Positions 4,861 through 6,222 of a DNA stretch of 6,222 bases are shown here, piece after piece. The DNA lies in contig DHFP01000099.1 of assembly GCA_002402315.1 (NCBI GenBank), forward strand, positions 1-6,222, written 5' to 3'. Origin of the DNA: Clostridiales bacterium UBA4821 (GTDB taxonomy: Bacteria; Bacillota; Clostridia; Acetivibrionales; UBA4821). The notes beneath the pieces were generated by a model. The model did no database searches and had not been told where the DNA came from. It worked only from the letters and a program-made list of their open reading frames with translations. Numbering within the stretch: position 1 is the first letter of the stretch; the number at the start of each line of letters is the position of its first letter. The position numbers and the translations under genes are program-made.

Positions 4861-4956
4861 ATCAAATTTGTACTGTCCTGTCAAAAAGCTAAATCCTTAC
4901 TTGTATCAATTTTATCTTAACGTAGCTGTCTGTTCGTCTGTCTTTTTACACTTGTT
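4861..4956. other. Intergenic sequence with no recognisable feature
   Basis: AT-rich, with no open frame of note, no clear hairpin and no convincing promoter. A short GTCTGT repetition at about 4927-4943 is the only pattern seen. Confidence 0.5.
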
Positions 4957-5088
4957 GCTAACGGTTGCGTGTATTAAACGTTAGGGATTGCGGGCTTCGT
5001 TCCTATCCCACGACACAAGCACCAATGCGGGGCAGAACGCTTGACTTAACCACTTAAACCCCAATGTTATATGACCGCGTGTTATAGC
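4957..5088. repeat. attC-like imperfect palindrome, copy B
   Basis: A 132-nt element beginning GCTAACGGTTGCGTGTAT and ending GACCGCGTGTTATAGC. Its left end shares CTAACGGTT and GTGT with copy A (4291), and its right end shares ACCGC-TGTTA and AGCC with it, while the middles differ. The ends are inversely related (GCTA/TAGC, CGGT/ACCG with displaced bases). An inner stem GGGAT (4984-4988) with ATCCC (5005-5009) is present. It sits about 45 nt after the stop codon of the histidine kinase. Elements with these termini are, to my recollection, common between unrelated genes in Bacteroidota; attC-like function is inference. Confidence 0.55.
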
Positions 5089-5133
5089 CATGTGCTTTAT
5101 TTTCTGTCTTTTAATTATAAATTTGAGCTTTGT

Positions 5134-6222
5134 TTATTTAACGAAATATTGTTGTATTAACGAAAGAAGGTTATTTTTTATAATCGGCTTTGAAAGATGT
5201 TCATTACATCCCGCTTCTATTGCTTTTTCTCTGTCACCTGTAAGTCCATAAGCTGTCTGGGCAATTACAATTACATTTTTATTAAATTGGCGTATTTGTC
5301 GTGTAGTTTCATATCCGTCCATTACAGGCATTTTAATATCCATTAATATCAAATCCAAATCAGGATTTTTGTGGCAAAGTTCAATGGCTTCAAAACCACT
5401 TTTTGCATGAAGGATTTCTTTACTTATGTCTGCGAGCATAATACTTATGAGCAAATCCGATGTTTCATCATCTTCAACAATTAGTATTTTCAGGTTTTTA
5501 ACCTGATGCTCCATTGCACCGTTAGTAGTGCCATTAGTAATGCCCTCAGTTTTTAGTTGTTCTGTAGTGTAAGGAATAGTAAAGTAAAAGGTTGAACCCA
5601 ACCCTTTTTCGCTTTCTACCCATATTTTGCCGCCAAGCATTTCCACATAAGCTTTGGAAATAGACAAACCCAAACCGGCTCCCTGATATGCGTGTTTATC
5701 GGAAATGTCAGCCTGAATAAAACGCTCAAAAATTGCTTTTTGCCTGTCACCATCAATACCAATACCTGAGTCTTTGACGTAAAATTCAAGGTGTTCACCC
5801 TTTTTGTCATACCCAATTTCTATTGAACCTTGTTCGCTGTATTTAATGGTATTTTTTACAAGATTGGTAAAAATGGCAAATAATTTTTCCCGGTCGGTTT
5901 TAATGATGGCTTTGCTGAAAGGCAAAGGATTCTTAAATAACAACTGCATTCCCTTGCCTTCAACCTCAGGTTTAAAAAAGGTACAAATATATTCGATTTG
6001 CTCGTTAATATTTGATTCACTTATATTAACGTCCATCAAACCCGATTCTATTTTTGAAATACTAATAATATCGTTGATAATATTAAGCATGCGAGCACCG
6101 CTTTTCTCGATAATCTGGATATACTTTTGCTGTTCCTCACCTTTTAAGTTTGGTTCTTTCAGTAATTCAGCAAAGCCCAAAATGCCATTCATGGGCGTAC
6201 GGATTTCATGGCTCATGTTGGC
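5134..6222 (-). CDS. Hybrid sensor histidine kinase, C-terminal part (runs off the right edge)
   Basis: 363 codons are visible; the frame stays open to the edge, so the Met at 6216 is internal (part of the H-box) and the N-terminal sensor region is missing. Counting from that Met: HisKA domain with phospho-acceptor His3 in MSHEIRTPMNGIL; HATPase with N-box NLVKNTIKYS (118-127), G1 box DSGIGI (149-154), F box FERF (163-166) and G2 box GAGLGLSISKAY (179-190); a linker with GITNGTTNGA (225-234); then a receiver domain at about 243-358. The receiver keeps the acidic pair (D249, D250), phospho-acceptor D293 in LMDIKMP, T321 and K343. It should autophosphorylate on His3 and pass phosphate to D293, feeding a phosphorelay; the signal cannot be told because the sensor is outside the window. 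Kinase and phosphatase residues look intact. No output or HPt domain follows the receiver, so a separate partner is expected. The stop is TAA at 5136-5134. No linked gene on its strand suggests a target. Confidence 0.95.
   Translation of the reverse strand, partial: ANMSHEIRTPMNGILGFAELLKEPNLKGEEQQKYIQIIEKSGARMLNIINDIISISKIESGLMDVNISESNINEQIEYICTFFKPEVEGKGMQLLFKNPLPFSKAIIKTDREKLFAIFTNLVKNTIKYSEQGSIEIGYDKKGEHLEFYVKDSGIGIDGDRQKAIFERFIQADISDKHAYQGAGLGLSISKAYVEMLGGKIWVESEKGLGSTFYFTIPYTTEQLKTEGITNGTTNGAMEHQVKNLKILIVEDDETSDLLISIMLADISKEILHAKSGFEAIELCHKNPDLDLILMDIKMPVMDGYETTRQIRQFNKNVIVIAQTAYGLTGDREKAIEAGCNEHLSKPIIKNNLLSLIQQYFVK

Overview
The window (about 38-40% GC by eye) looks like accessory DNA from a member of the Bacteroidota. 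The evidence is indirect. Start codons lack good Shine-Dalgarno sites. Two genes have upstream boxes matching the Bacteroidota -7 consensus TAnnTTTG. The hybrid histidine kinase and the reverse transcriptase both read like Bacteroidota proteins. No genus can be named from the sequence alone.

Layout. Every ordinary gene is on the minus strand, and the one intact mobile element is on the plus strand. From left to right: (1) 1-192, the N-terminal 64 residues of an exported protein that runs off the left edge. (2) 193-353, a short spacer with palindromes and a possible orphan C-terminal reading frame. (3) 354-2381, an apparently complete group II intron with a 419-residue reverse transcriptase/maturase, a textbook 34-nt domain V and a domain VI hairpin. 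(4) 2384-3088, a 234-residue protein with two membrane segments and a beta-rich soluble domain. (5) 3089-3494, a spacer with a promoter, a hairpin, and what looks like an internally deleted group II intron relic. (6) 3495-4213, a nucleotidyltransferase/HEPN gene pair of toxin-antitoxin type overlapping by 4 nt. (7) 4214-5133, about 920 nt without a gene: a likely operator/promoter, two attC-like imperfect palindromes with matching ends, and between them a highly structured segment whose start repeats the relic at 3290. (8) 5134-6222, the C-terminal part of a hybrid sensor histidine kinase, cut by the right edge.

How it fits together. Reading along the minus strand, the order is kinase, palindrome, structured relic, palindrome, toxin-antitoxin pair, intron relic, hairpin, membrane protein, intact intron, palindrome, exported protein. 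The intact intron ends 2 nt from the stop codon of the antisense gene beside it, and the relic ends a few nt from the stop of the HEPN gene. Together with the attC-like palindromes, this resembles a cassette array whose intergenic sites attract antisense group II introns, as known for the IIC-attC introns of integrons. That reading is an inference; no integrase is visible here. The genes themselves (sensor kinase, toxin-antitoxin pair, membrane protein, secreted protein) show no common pathway and look like independent cargo.
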